The notes below the pieces were generated by a model, which worked only from the letters and a program-made list of their open reading frames with translations, did not search any database and was not told the origin of the DNA. A DNA stretch of 38,942 bases. Source: an uncultured bacterium (lineage in GTDB: Bacteria; Bacteroidota; Bacteroidia; Bacteroidales; Bacteroidaceae). Numbering within the stretch: position 1 is the first letter of the stretch; the number at the start of each line of letters is the position of its first letter. The stretch is taken from positions 1-38,942 of the forward strand of contig CAJMQV010000010.1 in assembly GCA_905215575.1 (NCBI GenBank), written 5' to 3'. The translations under genes were made by a program, and so were the position numbers. Below are positions 38,498 through 38,942 of the stretch, one piece after another.

Positions 38498-38797
38498 ATG
38501 GACGTTAGAATTCAAGCGATTCATTTTGACGCTACTGCAAAATTGCACGAGTTTATAGAGAAGAAAGTTGCTAAGTTGGAAAAATTCAATGACGAAATAA
38601 GAAAGGTAGAGGTGTCATTAAAGGTCGTAAAACCTGAGACTTCTTTAAATAAGGAAGCTTCAATAAAGGTTTTGGCTACAAATGCAGAGCTTTTCTCAGA
38701 GAAAGTTTGTGATACTTTTGAGGAAGCGGTTGATGTATGTGTAGACGCTTTGATACGACAATTGGAGAAATTAAAAGAAAAACAGAAAAATCGCTGA
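38498..38797 (+). CDS. hpf: Ribosome hibernation-promoting factor (HPF/RaiA)
   Basis: Binds the 30S decoding region and silences ribosomes in slow growth. The 99-residue product (MDVRIQAIHFDATAKLHEFIEKKVAKLEKF...) is the short, single-domain form: beta-alpha-beta-beta-beta-alpha with the basic C-terminal helix LIRQLEKLKEKQKNR. The start at 38498 is chosen because of the GGAGGTGA element and the family N-terminus; the ATG at 38486 would add MEVI. The gene follows xerC by 15 bases, so cotranscription is likely. No clear terminator precedes the tRNA promoter, although CTTCGAGAAAG (38804-38814) offers a weak hairpin. Confidence 0.94.
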   Translation: MDVRIQAIHFDATAKLHEFIEKKVAKLEKFNDEIRKVEVSLKVVKPETSLNKEASIKVLATNAELFSEKVCDTFEEAVDVCVDALIRQLEKLKEKQKNR

Positions 38798-38815
38798 AAA
38801 AAACTTCGAGAAAGT

Positions 38816-38846
38816 TTTGGTGATCTAAAAAAAATACCTAACTTTG
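38816..38846 (+). promoter_or_regulatory. Promoter of the tRNA-Thr transcription unit
   Basis: TTTG (38816-38819), a 19-base spacer and TAACTTTG (38839-38846): a near-perfect Bacteroidota promoter, 43 bases before the tRNA. Confidence 0.75.
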
Positions 38847-38889
38847 CAACCGTTTAAGAAACGCTACTGCGAAAGCGGTTGCAAAGCTT

Positions 38890-38942
38890 GCCTCTTTAGC
38901 TCAGTTGGCCAGAGCACGTGATTTGTAATCTCGGGGTCGTTG
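38890..38942 (+). tRNA. tRNA-Thr (anticodon TGT), truncated by window edge
   Basis: GCCTCTT acceptor strand, TA, D-arm GCTC-AGTTGGCCA-GAGC, then an anticodon arm CGTGA-TTTGTAA-TCTCG with anticodon TGT in the loop. The stem has one T-T mismatch. The sequence ends in the variable/T-stem region. In Bacteroides this position is followed by further tRNAs and tuf. Confidence 0.9.

Overview
The window looks like a chromosomal segment of a gut Bacteroidales bacterium, most likely Bacteroidaceae (Bacteroides/Phocaeicola-like). The reasons are moderate GC, Bacteroidota promoters (TAnnTTTG -7 boxes, some with a TTTG/TTG -33 element), BACON and M60 mucinase architecture, an anSME/serine-sulfatase pair, an 'HSPF' protein, and the order rpsU - xerC - hpf - tRNA-Thr, which I know as the lead-in to the tuf/rpoBC region in Bacteroides. 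Genus cannot be settled from the sequence alone.

Layout. (1) 1-1339: the 3' part of a large surface protein with MucBP-like repeats and a type IX secretion (T9SS) sorting tail. (2) 1471-9669: a host-glycan cluster. anSME (sulfatase-maturating radical SAM enzyme) and nagB run leftward; a serine-type sulfatase, a leucine-rich-repeat protein and a BACON/CBM32/M60 mucin peptidase run rightward as a three-gene operon. (3) 9736-17927: a TlpA-like thioredoxin, a leftward pair (DUF6057-like membrane protein plus a CxxCH-bearing beta-propeller lipoprotein), and a 1206-residue secreted protein with a T9SS tail. (4) 17928-18405: a noncoding stretch containing what looks like a complete ~63-nt small RNA gene with promoter and intrinsic terminator. 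(5) 18406-19861: a methyltransferase-like protein with a decayed SAM site, a cobalamin adenosyltransferase, and a small acidic DUF2795-like protein. (6) 19936-26497: porP/sprF-gldK-gldL-gldM-gldN, the T9SS trans-envelope core, followed by a PorT-like outer membrane barrel. (7) 26608-37156: housekeeping genes (priA, DUF2400, a PgpH-like c-di-AMP phosphodiesterase, gltX, gamma carbonic anhydrase-like, aminopeptidase P, mdh). (8) 37326-end: rpsU, xerC/D, hpf and the start of a tRNA-Thr.

How the parts fit. The T9SS core would export proteins with the C-terminal sorting domain, and three candidates (the partial MucBP protein, the LRR protein and the 1206-residue protein) lie within 20 kb of it. 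The sulfatase (activated by anSME), the M60 peptidase and NagB fit stepwise use of sulfated mucin O-glycoproteins: peptide cleavage and desulfation outside the cytoplasm, then amino-sugar catabolism inside. The most notable signals are the unannotated small RNA, the Gram-positive-like MucBP segment with a codon-usage break fused to a T9SS tail, the complete gldKLMN set in a Bacteroides-like background, and the CxxCH propeller lipoprotein with its membrane partner.
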